Positions 44,240 to 55,283 of a stretch of 64,000 nucleotides of DNA are shown piece by piece. How positions within the stretch are numbered: position 1 is the stretch's first letter; every line of letters starts with the position of its first letter. The stretch comes from Rosellinia necatrix (taxonomy: Eukaryota > Ascomycota > Sordariomycetes > Xylariales > Xylariaceae). The stretch is from the NCBI GenBank assembly GCA_021209875.1, contig JAGYVD010000001.1, positions 4,402,001-4,466,000 of the forward strand, in the 5' to 3' direction. The notes under the pieces were generated by a model. The model made no database searches and was not told the DNA's origin. It saw nothing but the letters and a program-made list of their open reading frames with translations. The position numbers were made by a program, and so were the translations under genes.

Positions 44240-46897
44240 ATGCCGCCTAGAACGAGGAAGAAGGGCTTGGATCCGAGTCCGGATCTACCCGGCCTATTTC
44301 CTACTCACGATGGGTCTTACGGCATCAATACACTCATCAATATTGATGGAGAAACGAGGAAAGGCATCGCCAAGGAACCGGCAGACGACAAGAAATGGAT
44401 GAAATCTATGGGGGGGAAAGTTGTCAAAAAGCATGACATGAACAGCAACTTGAAAAAGGCAATCGACAAAAGCCACAAGGAAGTAGAGGAAGAAGAGCAT
44501 CAGATACGAACTCCCACCTCGCGAAAGGTATCTCGCCCTTCTGTCTCTACGTCTGGCCTCGACGAATCCTCAAAATCTCCGAATACTTCTGCCTCGGCCT
44601 CCAAAGCCGTTCCCCATGTTCCCAATTACAATCCAAATAATCTACCCTTTGTAGAAGAACACGACGATCGACCTCGTCCTCCATATAAGCGGGCCGAATT
44701 ACCCTCAGTTAGGCCCTACGCACACACAGGTGTCAACCAATTCATATCACCACCTACCGAAGACATTCCATTTTATGGAATGCCACAAGGACAGGGCTCG
44801 AACGAGCCAATCGCGAATACACATCCTGGCTCTTCAAAGAATTTTACTTATGAGAATGGACTTTTTGCCAAAGCGATTCTTCAGACCCCTGGCCCAACTA
44901 CAAATCCCTCTAGCGCGCCTCAATTTACAGCTGAAAAGTTCGACCTTCCCACGCGAAAGCAGACAGGGAGGCAGCCCAGCTATAGCCCAGACGTTAGCAC
45001 AAGTGAACAAGAAGAGTCGACTTCAAGCATGTCGTCTAGTTCAGAGGGAAGATCTGCCACATCCTCAGAAGGAAAGCCAGCACTAGGGAAACCTACATTA
45101 AGCCAGCAACCTACGCCAAGTCGGCAATCTGCCTTACCACTCAGTCCCCCTAATTCGGATGAGTCCCTGAAACCACCGGAAGCGCAAAATACATCTACAT
45201 GGAAACCCCCCGGAGCAGCAGTTATAAAACGAAGTCCGTCGAACCAGAACCAACTATCGGGTATCCCCGCTTCGCAGCGTGGGAAAACGAAGCCCAAAGT
45301 TGGCGTTAGCGCAGGCCGGCGACAGGCATGGGTATGGCCATCATTGGATCTTATTGTTAGATCAATAGCATTGTTCTCAGTGTTGGCGTTGGTGCTCTGG
45401 TTTACATTCTCTACGATACCAGGCGTTCTTAACGATAATGAGAAGGGCATTGATCTCCCTCAAGTAAACCTTCGCCTTCCTAATTTCGATATAAGGGCGG
45501 CGTGGAAGGCAATATCGGATTTGTTACCAGAGATTCCGGATATACATCCTATTCCCCACCACTACCCCCATAACATACCTAATAGCCCACAGCATTCACA
45601 CGGTAGTGATATCAACCCGGTCGACCTATCAGCAGAGTTGAGGAAGTTGATGCCAGATTTGGTCTGGGTGCGTAAGAACAAAAATGGGAAATTGAAGATT
45701 CCAGAAGATTTTTGGCACGCCTTAAAAGGACTGATTGATGAAGACGACAGCATTCTTAGTCTAAAAGATTCAGATATATCTGAGAATCACTGGCGTGCCA
45801 TCAAATCCCGGATCCAAAGCCACGCCAACTTTGAATCAGGCGTGTCAACAAAAGAAATGGAGGCCCTGGTTGAAAAATCAATATCTCATTCTTGGAGCTC
45901 ATGGCTTGGGCAAAACAATCACGCACTCAAGAAGGCCCTAACTGGGATAGCATTGACGAAGGACGATTTTATCAAGTTGTACCAGCAGGAAGCTGCGTCC
46001 TACCAACGCGAAATCCGTCAAGAATTCACCGAATTACAGGAGCGGATCAAAAGTATTACTCAACAAATGTTTAAACTGCGAGACGAAGCTCGGTCGACCA
46101 GCAGCGTGACGAAGGAAGAAATGACACGAGTTATTAACTCCCTGATCTCGAAGTCGGTTAATAATATGAAGCTCGACGCGGTCGCCCAAGGTCTCATCAA
46201 GGGAAATGCAAACGATGTGCTCGCCAATCAAGTCAACTTGTTCGGAATCGGTGCTGGTGTCTCGGTTGATCCTTCGTTCAGCTCTAAACCATGGGTACCC
46301 CCGAAGAACCACATCAACTCAAAAAATTTCTTAGATAAGGACGGCTATAACCCGCAGCCACGCATGGCTGTGTTTTCTCCCTGGAGTCAAGAGGGCGAAT
46401 GCTTTTGTGCTGCCGCTAACCTGAAGGGATACGGCAAAAACACAAATAGCATTGCCGCCATCACTAGTCGTAATATCATCCCTCAACATTTTGTTGTAGA
46501 GCATATATTGCCTGGGGCCACGTTAGATCCGGGTGCGATGCCGAAAGAAATCGAGGTCTGGATTGAGATAGAGGAGGTGACACTCCGAAACGAAGTCCAA
46601 GCTTTCTCCGAAATCCAATTTCCAAATACGCCTAAGGAGGAGACTCTCCACGACGGATTTGTCAAGATCGGACACTTTACCTATGAGAACAAAAATTCCG
46701 GTGACGGGGTTCAGGTCTTTAAGATAAGCGACGAATTGACAAGGATGCGCGCCGTTACGAATCACATCCTCGTTAGAGCCATCAACAATTACGGCGCGGA
46801 TCATACATGCTTCTACAGACTTAGATTGTACGGCGAGATTATGGAACGGCCGGATGATCCGCCAGCGTATGGCAATCTGGGTGGGTTTTGGTCTTAA
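44240..46897 (+). CDS. SUN-domain (Sad1/UNC-84) inner nuclear membrane protein
   Basis: A single exon of 885 residues from ATG 44240 (MPPRTRKKG). The longer frame upstream begins with GTG and was not used. The N-terminal ~370 residues are polar and Ser/Pro-rich, facing the nucleoplasm. One membrane segment follows (about 372-395: RSIALFSVLALVLWFTF). A lumenal part has coiled coil (KLYQQEAASYQREIRQEF, ITQQMFKLRDEA). The C-terminal ~190 residues form the SUN domain (FSPWSQEGECFCAAA, PQHFVVEHILPG, CFYRLRLYGE). SUN proteins pair with KASH proteins across the nuclear envelope, anchoring the spindle pole body and chromosomes. This is the single Sad1-type protein expected in ascomycetes. Two Cys in GECFCAA and one in DHTCFYR are conserved-type positions. 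Confidence 0.92.
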   Translation: MPPRTRKKGLDPSPDLPGLFPTHDGSYGINTLINIDGETRKGIAKEPADDKKWMKSMGGKVVKKHDMNSNLKKAIDKSHKEVEEEEHQIRTPTSRKVSRPSVSTSGLDESSKSPNTSASASKAVPHVPNYNPNNLPFVEEHDDRPRPPYKRAELPSVRPYAHTGVNQFISPPTEDIPFYGMPQGQGSNEPIANTHPGSSKNFTYENGLFAKAILQTPGPTTNPSSAPQFTAEKFDLPTRKQTGRQPSYSPDVSTSEQEESTSSMSSSSEGRSATSSEGKPALGKPTLSQQPTPSRQSALPLSPPNSDESLKPPEAQNTSTWKPPGAAVIKRSPSNQNQLSGIPASQRGKTKPKVGVSAGRRQAWVWPSLDLIVRSIALFSVLALVLWFTFSTIPGVLNDNEKGIDLPQVNLRLPNFDIRAAWKAISDLLPEIPDIHPIPHHYPHNIPNSPQHSHGSDINPVDLSAELRKLMPDLVWVRKNKNGKLKIPEDFWHALKGLIDEDDSILSLKDSDISENHWRAIKSRIQSHANFESGVSTKEMEALVEKSISHSWSSWLGQNNHALKKALTGIALTKDDFIKLYQQEAASYQREIRQEFTELQERIKSITQQMFKLRDEARSTSSVTKEEMTRVINSLISKSVNNMKLDAVAQGLIKGNANDVLANQVNLFGIGAGVSVDPSFSSKPWVPPKNHINSKNFLDKDGYNPQPRMAVFSPWSQEGECFCAAANLKGYGKNTNSIAAITSRNIIPQHFVVEHILPGATLDPGAMPKEIEVWIEIEEVTLRNEVQAFSEIQFPNTPKEETLHDGFVKIGHFTYENKNSGDGVQVFKISDELTRMRAVTNHILVRAINNYGADHTCFYRLRLYGEIMERPDDPPAYGNLGGFWS

Positions 46898-47462
46898 GTT
46901 GTTGTTGTAGGTTGACTGTTTGCGTGGCGAACTTTAGAAAAATAAACAACAAATGAGGTACGGCAAGATACTTGTTTTTTATATATTTCAAGTAAGTGAT
47001 TGGAACAGGGGTGGCATCATCTTTGGGGACGGCCCCTTTGGAGTTAAACGGAATTTTTGTTGAGGAGGAAACGAATCTCGCGGATGGGAGTTGTGGATTG
47101 GTCTTCATGGGAGTCGGTTGGCGAACGAGGAACTGAAATCCAGGAGTGATGATACCAGATCCCCAGATCGCAATTTACCTATTTGCAACGTCATCTCATG
47201 CACTTGTTGCTTTCCTCGTGTATCGCCGCGGGCAAACTCAGTATGCAAGTGTTCCAACTTTCAATTGGCTTCTATAAATGTACACACACAAAATAGAAGA
47301 ATCTTCAGACAACAGCAAAAAGTTTTGCTAATCATAAAGCTCGGGGTATTTGCTATCGCCGCCATTACCAACTAATAGCTCTTAAAAAAAAAAACCGAGC
47401 ATCCCTTTGTGAGGCGGTTAGTAGTAGTAGTATTTGAAAAGAAAAGGCTAGCCATACACAGA
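46898..47462. other. Convergent intergenic region, SUN / DBP4
   Basis: Between the stop codons of the SUN and helicase genes; holds the 3' untranslated regions. No gene or repeat array seen. Confidence 0.5.
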
Positions 47463-49955
47463 TTAATCGTCCAATAAGCCAGCAGCAAGCGTCTCGTAAT
47501 CCTCCAGGGTATCCGGTTCCTCCGTGATCTCGATGACCTTGCCCCTGCCCTTCTTCCCCTTTTTGTTGTTCTTCTTCTCGTCGTCGGCCGAGTCGTCGTC
47601 CTCGAACCACTTCTTCGCCCTCTTCCTCGGCCGCTCCCGGCGTCCTTCCTCCCCGGAGTTGCCGCCGTCCTCGTGTATGCCCCCGGCGACGGGGAGAGAA
47701 GCCAAGAACGCGAGCGCGTCCTCCTTGCCGTCGTCGCCATCGTTGTCGTCGTCTGGCGCCTTGAGCCGGGGCATGGCAGCTGCGCCATCCTCGGCCGCCT
47801 CGCGGGCCTTGCGGCGCTCCTTCTTCTCGCGCCGCTTCTCCTTGGCCAGCGCCTTGTCGTCCGCATCCGCCTCCTGGACCCTGGCCGTCTCGCCCTCGAC
47901 GAACTTCTGCCGCTGCGCCTCGGCGGAGCCGTCGCGCTTGAAGTCCTCCTCGCCCTGGATCCGGTACGGGTGGTGCGCGATCCCTTCGTCGTCGAACACG
48001 ATGCGGTCGCCCTTACCCTTGAACTTGAGCATCTTCTTCTTCGATTTCAGCATCTTCTCCCTCCTGTTCGAGTCCACGATGAACGGCTCCTCGCCGCCGA
48101 GGCCGTGTATGACCTTGGTCCCCGGCGGTAGTGTTGCATTGTCATCGGCTGCTGTGTCTAAATCGTCGCCCTCAATGACCCTCTTCACCGCTAGGAAATC
48201 ATCTTCACTGTCCTCTTCTCCCTCCTTGTCCGTATTCTTCCCTATCAATTTAGTGTAATGATCAGTGAGTACGTCTTGGTTGGTCCGCTCGAACATCTTG
48301 TCTGTTTTCGTGCGGACCTTCCGCTTCTTCTGCTCATCGAATTCGGAATCCGAGTCGGAGAGGGTGGCACGTGGCATATTCTTTAACTTTTTTACATCCT
48401 CTCCTTTTGCAAAGTGTATTATAGGCGCTCCAGGTAAACCCAAGCTCGCAGCATATGCTTCCAGATCAAGGCTCTTCAGTTTGAAGATTTCTTTATCCCG
48501 CTGTAGATGTATTGATCGAACATATGAGATGAACGCTTTTGATGCTAGATACTTTAAAGCGGGGTCTTTAAAGATCATGCTCTGAATTGATTCATCTATA
48601 GACTGTTTCTTATTTTCTCGTACGTTGACTCGCTTGATGGGGATTTTTTTGAGTTCAAGGCGCTTCAACATACCCCCTTCCTCGCTGGGGTCGAGGAAGA
48701 GAACAGCTTTCCCATCTTTATTGAATCGAGCGGTCCGGCCAACCCGATGAATATATGTATCCACGTCTTCGGGCGCATCCACCTGGACCACCCAGTCGAC
48801 GGAGGGAAAATCCACTCCTCTGGCTACCACGTCAGTGGCAAAAAGACATGCATGTTTCGATGCAGCATAGCTAGAGGTGATTTGCATTCTCTGCGCTTGC
48901 TTTTGCGCACCTAACAAGTGGTATAGCGGCACGCCTGGTCGAAGGTGTCGCATTGTCTCAAAAGCAAATCTGACTTGCTTTCCCGATGAGAAGAAAACAA
49001 TGATTTTGGACTTGAGGTTTGATTTTATGAACCCGTATAAAGTATTCAACTTGGAAGCAAGCGGTGTAACAAGGTAATGTTGTTGCAGGGAGTCTGGTGT
49101 AGATTCCGCAGCGCTCTCATGAACGGCGATATATTCGGGGTCTTTTAGGCTCAGTCTGGAAAGATCCGATACTTTGCGCGACTGTGTAGCCGAAAAAAGC
49201 AACGTTTGGCGTTCTTTCGGTAGATGCTCGACTAGGGCATCGACAGCGGATTTGAACCCCATGTCCATAATTCGGTCCGCTTCGTCTAGTACAAGGATTT
49301 GTAGATTATCGACCTGAAGTCCCGATGTGGAGTCGAGGTGCTGGAGCATTCGACCGGGCGTGCACACTAGGATAGACATGCGGCCGAGGCGCTCGGCTTC
49401 CTCCTTCAGGTTCTTGCCCCCAATCACCAGCCCAGCGGAAAACGAGTGGAATCTCCCGATCTTTGTCAAGACCTGGAAGGTCTGCACCGCAAGTTCGCGT
49501 GTGGGCGAGATTATGAGCGCACCGAGACCGTCGTATTCGGTCCATCGAGCGCGGTATAGTTTTTCGAGTACGGGGACCAGAAACGCAACCGTCTTTCCAC
49601 TGCCGGTCTTCGCGGCGCCCAGGATATCGCGGCCCTTGAGAGCGGCGGGGATGGCCTGGGCCTGGATATCCGTGGGGGACTGGAAATGGGAGGCCTCGAT
49701 CCCCGACGCGGTGGGAGAGGAAAGGGGAAGGTTGGAGAATTTGGTGGTGTCGGCGGTCTTGGGATCGAAGTTGTCGACAGCATCCTGGAGCTGCTCCAGT
49801 GAGACCTGCTCACGCTTTCTCTTCAGGGTTTTCGCATCTTGCCGTGGCTCCTGTTTCCGCTGTCGCTGTGCTTGTTGGTGAGGCGGCCTACGCTTTTCCG
49901 TGCTGGACGGCATCGAAAGGGAATTTCGCGGGGTCGTGGCTGGGACCGGCGACAT
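47463..49955 (-). CDS. dbp4: DEAD-box ATP-dependent RNA helicase Dbp4/Hca4
   Basis: A single exon of 830 residues. Motifs in order: Q region ([13 protein letters not shown], ~91-103), [10 protein letters not shown] (114-122), Ia PTREL (151-155), TPGR (199-202), DEAD (224-227), SAT (255-257), ARGVDF (378-383) and HRVGRTAR (403-410). The post-helicase domain ([26 protein letters not shown]) and long Lys/Asp/Glu-rich tail are those of Dbp4 (human DDX10). It unwinds U14 snoRNA from pre-18S rRNA in the nucleolus during 40S assembly (family knowledge). The last ~220 codons are strikingly GC-rich, changing near 48130. A second in-frame ATG at residue 15 (MPSSTEKRR) is an alternative start. Plus-strand frames here are shadows. 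Confidence 0.95.
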   Translation of the reverse strand: MSPVPATTPRNSLSMPSSTEKRRPPHQQAQRQRKQEPRQDAKTLKRKREQVSLEQLQDAVDNFDPKTADTTKFSNLPLSSPTASGIEASHFQSPTDIQAQAIPAALKGRDILGAAKTGSGKTVAFLVPVLEKLYRARWTEYDGLGALIISPTRELAVQTFQVLTKIGRFHSFSAGLVIGGKNLKEEAERLGRMSILVCTPGRMLQHLDSTSGLQVDNLQILVLDEADRIMDMGFKSAVDALVEHLPKERQTLLFSATQSRKVSDLSRLSLKDPEYIAVHESAAESTPDSLQQHYLVTPLASKLNTLYGFIKSNLKSKIIVFFSSGKQVRFAFETMRHLRPGVPLYHLLGAQKQAQRMQITSSYAASKHACLFATDVVARGVDFPSVDWVVQVDAPEDVDTYIHRVGRTARFNKDGKAVLFLDPSEEGGMLKRLELKKIPIKRVNVRENKKQSIDESIQSMIFKDPALKYLASKAFISYVRSIHLQRDKEIFKLKSLDLEAYAASLGLPGAPIIHFAKGEDVKKLKNMPRATLSDSDSEFDEQKKRKVRTKTDKMFERTNQDVLTDHYTKLIGKNTDKEGEEDSEDDFLAVKRVIEGDDLDTAADDNATLPPGTKVIHGLGGEEPFIVDSNRREKMLKSKKKMLKFKGKGDRIVFDDEGIAHHPYRIQGEEDFKRDGSAEAQRQKFVEGETARVQEADADDKALAKEKRREKKERRKAREAAEDGAAAMPRLKAPDDDNDGDDGKEDALAFLASLPVAGGIHEDGGNSGEEGRRERPRKRAKKWFEDDDSADDEKKNNKKGKKGRGKVIEITEEPDTLEDYETLAAGLLDD

Positions 49956-50433
49956 GGATCAAGCTAAATCACGGATCCAGAATTGGGCGGCCGCGATGTC
50001 GTGTTCATGTTCAATCAATGCAGCCAGAAAAAAAAACATGGGTCGGCGGGGGATCTGCCGGCCTTAATCTGCAGCTAGCTTAGATTAAGCTTGACCGCCT
50101 TTGGTAACAACAGACCGCCTGCTAACTATGTGTTCCTACTCCATCTCCACTTCTCAGCCATATCGTAGGTGTGGCGTAAAGCAGCCACGAAGCATCTACC
50201 TGCAGATACCTATATATATAAGGTTACCTACCTACCTACCTACCTACCTACCTCCCACTTACGGATGATGCCTATTTAGGTACTTCGAGTAATCCGCACG
50301 AAGCCCTGTTGTGATCGGTGTCACGCAAGTTATTTTTGATTATTATTTCCAATTGTTTAATCTTTCAACCAAAAATGCTAAAAATGAATTAAAAGATCTA
50401 GGCATCTCTGGTATATTCTCACTTGAACCGACC
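49956..50433. other. Intergenic region, choline oxidase 3' / DBP4 promoter
   Basis: Spacer between two minus-strand genes. Holds a CCTA tetranucleotide array. No gene recognised. Confidence 0.55.
50227..50252. repeat. (CCTA)n microsatellite
   Basis: Six to seven tandem CCTA units. The unit is the core of the TACCTA word family found between genes throughout the window. Confidence 0.9.
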
Positions 50434-52154
50434 TTATAGACGAGCCTTCTCTTGCAATGGAGAGGCATCCTCCATAATAATCTCAGCACCTCGTTCAGCA
50501 CACCCAAGAACCGATACCATAGGGTTTATTGATGGGATAGTCGGGAATATTCCGGCGTCGATGATGCGTAGGTTTCTCAAGCCCCGGACCTTCAACCTCT
50601 CGTCGACGACGGCCAGCGCATCCGTTTTTACATCGCCCATCCTAGTTGTCCCACACGGGTGGTAAACCGTATGAGCCACCTTGCGTGCGTAGTGGCTCAT
50701 GTCTTCATCGGACTGGACCTTGGGGCCCGGCGCGATCTCTTTCTTGATCCAATCTTTGAACGGCGCCTGTTCGGCCACCTTGCGGGCCGCCCGCATTCCG
50801 TACACCAGTGTGGCGGCGTCGTACCCCTCAGGGTCGGTGAAGTATCGGAAGTCAAGAGCCGGCTTGACCTTCGGATCTGCAGAGGTAAGAAACAAGCGCC
50901 CTCGAGACCTCGGCCGTGGGATGTTGGGTGTCATGCAGAAAGCATAGCCATCTGGAATATCCTCGTACCCAAGGCGAAGGGTGTTTAGGGTGAAGGGGAT
51001 TTGGTAGCAGTGCATCATGACGTCTGCAATATCGCCGTCCGAGAGCCCCTTCGGGTTCGCCGCCGACTTCTTGGCACCCGCGCCAGGAACCTCACGGCGC
51101 AAGAAGATTCCGGCGTCAGAGTCCATCGTCGTTTGGTTTTCCGGCACAGGTTTCTTCAACTCCCACATGATGATGCTCTCCGGGTGGTCCTGGAGGTTTT
51201 CGCCTACTCCCGGAATATCATGGATGACCGGAATGCCAAGGGATGTCAGCTGCTCCTTAGGCCCGAGCCCTGAGAGCAACATCAGCCGGGGCGTATCAAC
51301 AGCTCCGGCGCAGAGAATTGTCTCGCGCATAGCCTTGACCGCGCGCGAGGAGCCATCCTGGAGAGCGATATCTAAGCTCTTAACCTCGTCGCCACTGACG
51401 TTAATCTTAGATACCCAGGCATTTGTGAGAATGGTCAGGTTCGGCCGTTTCTCTTCACCTCTGAGGATAGGGTGGATATAAGCCACAGAGGCACTCGATC
51501 GCCTCCCATCATCTGGGTTATAGCTGACTGAGAAGAACCCGACTCCAGTTTTAAGAGATCCAGTCTCTTCGATCTGCTTATTGAAGTTGTCGATTACTGG
51601 AATGTCCAATGCCGTGCTACACGACTCCACCCAGTCCTTGCACAGCTGATTTCTATGCCTCGCGTGGACCGGCTGGATAGTATTTCTCAGCCGGCTCACC
51701 GAATTCATGAACATCGGGAACGTCCAGCCCTTTGCTCCAAGTGACTGCCAAATATCCAAGTCATATTCGAAGGGCTTAAAGGAGATCAGAGTATTATGTG
51801 ACGAGCACCCTCCAAGGACCTTGGCACGTGAGTGACGAATGTACGAATTACCTGATTCGCCTTGTAAGGAGCAGCTCTTATACGGAGACAAAGGGGGAAA
51901 GGTCACTTACCCATAGGCTGTTCAGTAGTGCCATAGTCATAGTCGAGCTCGCCGCCAAGCAACTTCAACCATTGTCGCAGGTCAAGGACACGGTCATCCA
52001 TATAGTCGCTAGGCCCGGCTTCGATCAAGAGGATTTTTTGATGCGGTAAGTTTTCCGCCAGCCTCGCCGCAACGACACAACCTGCGGTACCCCCACCGAC
52101 AATTACATAGTCGTACTTATCGGTATCCGCGATGGGGAGCTGGGTGGTCGTCAT
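50434..52154 (-). CDS. Choline oxidase-like GMC flavoenzyme
   Basis: Exons 52154-51911 and 51851-50434, split by a 59-nt phase-1 intron (GTAAGT donor, CAG acceptor); 553 residues. The FAD dinucleotide motif is VGGGTAGC (Gly20-Gly25). GMC signatures [12 protein letters not shown] and [16 protein letters not shown] follow, then DHPES, where choline oxidases carry the substrate-binding Glu. The catalytic pair is His479 (VYHPCGT) and Asn524 (INPM), 45 residues apart, as in bacterial choline oxidase (His466/Asn510). The predicted reaction is choline to betaine aldehyde to glycine betaine with H2O2. No signal peptide is seen, so it is cytosolic or peroxisomal. The head-to-head betaine aldehyde dehydrogenase gene strongly supports choline as substrate. 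Other GMC alcohol oxidases remain possible. Confidence 0.85.
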
Positions 52155-53780
52155 TTTTGCTTACGGGTCGCGCTTCTTTGATTGAGTTCAATTATCCGGT
52201 TAGAATTGTTATGACACCAGGTCAATTCGATTAGGTTTACAAAGACAGGACAGGCGGTCTTTCTATCAGGAAATTTAGAACATTTAGATCCTTCGCCAAG
52301 CGTAGATTACACTGCACATCCCTACACATCCCTACCACAGCAATCTGACTACAGTAGTTTTACCCACCTTGACTACTGGATACTAGATACGTACTGGATG
52401 TACTGGCGCATACCAAGCAGGGCAGTGAGTTGCTCGTATCACCTGTCTTCCTACACGGTAATACCGGCGCACACCATGCGTACGTAGACTGATAACGGTC
52501 TGGGGAGAGGCCGGGGTTGGGTATCCGGTTGCGCACCAACATCGAGGACCAGACCCTTCAGCTTCAGGGGAGTACCGACGTGCCAATGGAGGCTATTATG
52601 TATGGACAATGCCGCGCGTGGTATGTATGATCCGATAGATATCCAATGAAATATCATGTACACACCATAGACCACGCAGTCAGTAGTGACTTAGCAAGGT
52701 ACATACAGCACCCACACCAAGCGACATACATGTTCTAGCTCTACTTAGTACACCACAAGTCCGATGCGGGGACCTTGGTCCACACTTCACCGAAGGCGGT
52801 AGGTAAAACGTATACCCTTAGTGGGCCGTGCCCGGAGGCATGTCATCGGTCCCAACGTTCGGGTCTACTATCTATCTTATGGACGTACCGCGTACCCGGT
52901 ATCGAACATCCAAGGTAGAGTTATATACAATAGAATAGGGAAGAAGGGGTTTTTTGTTTTGTTTTTTTCCTGAACAGAGTGGGAGCAGCACATGACAACG
53001 CAAATTCCCGACTAATGGTCGCCGGCAAGCCAATGATGATACCCAGCCAACTGAATCGCTAGGTAAGTAGTCTGTCTATAAACCCGCCATCGCTTACTCT
53101 CCAGTCCCCATCAACATGCGAGCAAAACGGTCAGCCAGGCATAACTTATAACTAGATAGCGTATTGATGTGTGCGGCAACATATTCCTTGGCTTGAGATG
53201 GCCGCTTGCAGAGAGGAGACTGTTCGAGAACGTTACATAATAAAATCCTGACAATAATAAATTTGGAACAGATCACAAGCACGAGTTGAGCGGTGTTTTC
53301 CCTTTTCGGATCCAGACCACAACTAGCACTTACACGAGTCTGCACAAGCTAGCTCCCACCTGGGGATGTAGACCCATGTGCTTATCTTCAGTGGGCGGTG
53401 AGCCAGTCCGCTAGACTCCGAAGTAGCTACCGTCCCCATCAAATACTGTGCATGATGTACTTATGTAGGTACCGACGTCACCGTACCTTGCTAGCCTCTT
53501 GGAATGGGCTTTGTTCGGCATCGAACGGACAGTGCGCCGGCGAATAATTGGCACGGGAATCACCCTACCTAGGTAGGTACTATCTCATCCATCCATCCCA
53601 TAATGCAGTAGGTATCAAGTGCCGAGGCAAGCGCACACCTATCTAATCTTAGCTGAGTAGCTGAGCACCTAAGGTACTTACCATAAGCCTGCGGCATCTT
53701 GGTGTCAGCTCATACCTACATGTCGGATTGGCAGGTCCTTCAGCGCAAACACAATTCGAACTCAAACCACTATCATCAAC
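52155..53780. promoter_or_regulatory. Divergent promoter region of choline oxidase / BADH pair
   Basis: A 1.6-kb region between divergent start codons, so both genes could respond to common regulators. It is not compact; TAGGTAC words occur at about 53465-53475 and 53570-53585. A minus-strand frame at 53094-53345 shows no family features. No specific operator could be identified. Confidence 0.4.
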
Positions 53781-55283
53781 ATGGCTCCGGCAGAGGCGGA
53801 GCGTCATACCTTCTACGCGGGCCGGCCGCAACCAACATCCAAATCATCAGGCCATTTCGAGACCGTCGATCCATCCACCGGAGAAACGTTGTGCAAGATA
53901 CATACTTCGTCGTATGAATCGATAGACGCCGCCATTGAGTCTGCACAAGCCGCTTTTCCGGCCTGGTCCGCCACATCACCGGTAGAGCGTGCTCGGATAT
54001 TGCATCGCGCCGTCGCTCTCCTGCGACAGCACAATGATGCTCTCGCCCGTGTTGAGACCCATGACACCGGCAAGCCTTTCTCCGAGACGTCTACCGTCGA
54101 CATTGTAACGGGTGCGGATGTGCTCGAATACTTCGCCAGTCTGGTGGCCAGTGGAGGTTTGAATGGAGAGTCGTTCCGCCTACGGCCTTCTGCAATGGTG
54201 TATACCTCCAAGGAGCCCCTCGGTGTCTGCGCGGGTATTGGGGCGTGGAACTATCCGATCCAAATCGCGCTTTGGAAATCGGCGCCCTGTCTGGCCGCCG
54301 GGAACTGTATGGTGTATAAACCAAGCGAGTTTACACCGCTGCACGCGGAATACTTGGCCGACATATACCGCGAAGCAGGGCTGCCAGACGGTGTCTTCAA
54401 CGCAGTATATGGTGCCGGCGAGGTCGGCGCATACTTGACGGCACACCCCGCAATCGCTAAGATTAGCTTCACCGGACAGGTCTCGACCGGAAAGAAGGTC
54501 GCTGGCTCTGCTGCCGGCGGCATGAAATACGTCACTATGGAACTAGGCGGGAAAAGCCCGCTAGTTGTGCTTCCAGATGCCGCGGTAGACCAAGCGGTTG
54601 ATGTGGCCATGATGGCAAACTTCTTTAGCACAGGCCAAGTGTGCACGAACGGCACACGGGTATTCATCCCCCGTGCTATGAAACAAGATTTCGAGAGAGC
54701 GCTCCTTGAGAAAATCCCCTTCGTCCGGGCGGGCGATGTTTTTGATATGACTACAAACTTCGGGCCTTTAAACAGCAAGGCCCATCATTCAAAAGTTATC
54801 GATTACATCCGCCGGGGCATTGAGGACGATAAAGCGACACTCCTGTGCGGCGGCCTGGATCAGCCGAGCAACCTGCCCGCAAATCTACGACAAGGATATT
54901 GGGTTCAGCCAACAGTGTTCACCGATTGCAAGGACGATATGACTATCGTACGAGAAGAAATCTTTGGCCCTGTGATGGCAATCCTGACATATGACACTGT
55001 TGACGAAGCCGTGAAGCGCGCCAACACTACTGAGCTAGGTCTCGCAGCAGGTGTGGTAGGTCGAGATATCGATCAATGCCACACGGTTATATCCCAGCTA
55101 CAAGCCGGCATAACTTGGGTGAATACATGGGGCGAGTCACCAGCTGAGATGGCGGTCGGCGGATGGAAGCAAAGCGGTCTTGGTGTCGAAAACGGAAGAA
55201 AGGGGCTCGAGGCTTGGACCAGGAACAAAAGCACCATTATCGAGATGGGTGGTAGCGCGGCCACAGTCTTCTCAAAGTTATAG
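53781..55283 (+). CDS. Betaine aldehyde dehydrogenase
   Basis: A single exon of 500 residues, full length for the aldehyde dehydrogenase superfamily. The start has a good context (CAACATGGCT). Key residues: Asn157 in IGAWNYP, Lys180 in YKPSEFTP, the Rossmann [10 protein letters not shown] (229-238), Glu254 in MELGGKSP, catalytic Cys288 in [11 protein letters not shown], and [13 protein letters not shown] and [11 protein letters not shown] are characteristic of betaine aldehyde dehydrogenases. It oxidises betaine aldehyde to glycine betaine with NAD(P)+. It is head-to-head with the choline oxidase-like gene. Likely roles are osmoprotection or use of choline as carbon and nitrogen source (inference). 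The C-terminus FSKL is close to but not a classical PTS1. Confidence 0.93.
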   Translation: MAPAEAERHTFYAGRPQPTSKSSGHFETVDPSTGETLCKIHTSSYESIDAAIESAQAAFPAWSATSPVERARILHRAVALLRQHNDALARVETHDTGKPFSETSTVDIVTGADVLEYFASLVASGGLNGESFRLRPSAMVYTSKEPLGVCAGIGAWNYPIQIALWKSAPCLAAGNCMVYKPSEFTPLHAEYLADIYREAGLPDGVFNAVYGAGEVGAYLTAHPAIAKISFTGQVSTGKKVAGSAAGGMKYVTMELGGKSPLVVLPDAAVDQAVDVAMMANFFSTGQVCTNGTRVFIPRAMKQDFERALLEKIPFVRAGDVFDMTTNFGPLNSKAHHSKVIDYIRRGIEDDKATLLCGGLDQPSNLPANLRQGYWVQPTVFTDCKDDMTIVREEIFGPVMAILTYDTVDEAVKRANTTELGLAAGVVGRDIDQCHTVISQLQAGITWVNTWGESPAEMAVGGWKQSGLGVENGRKGLEAWTRNKSTIIEMGGSAATVFSKL

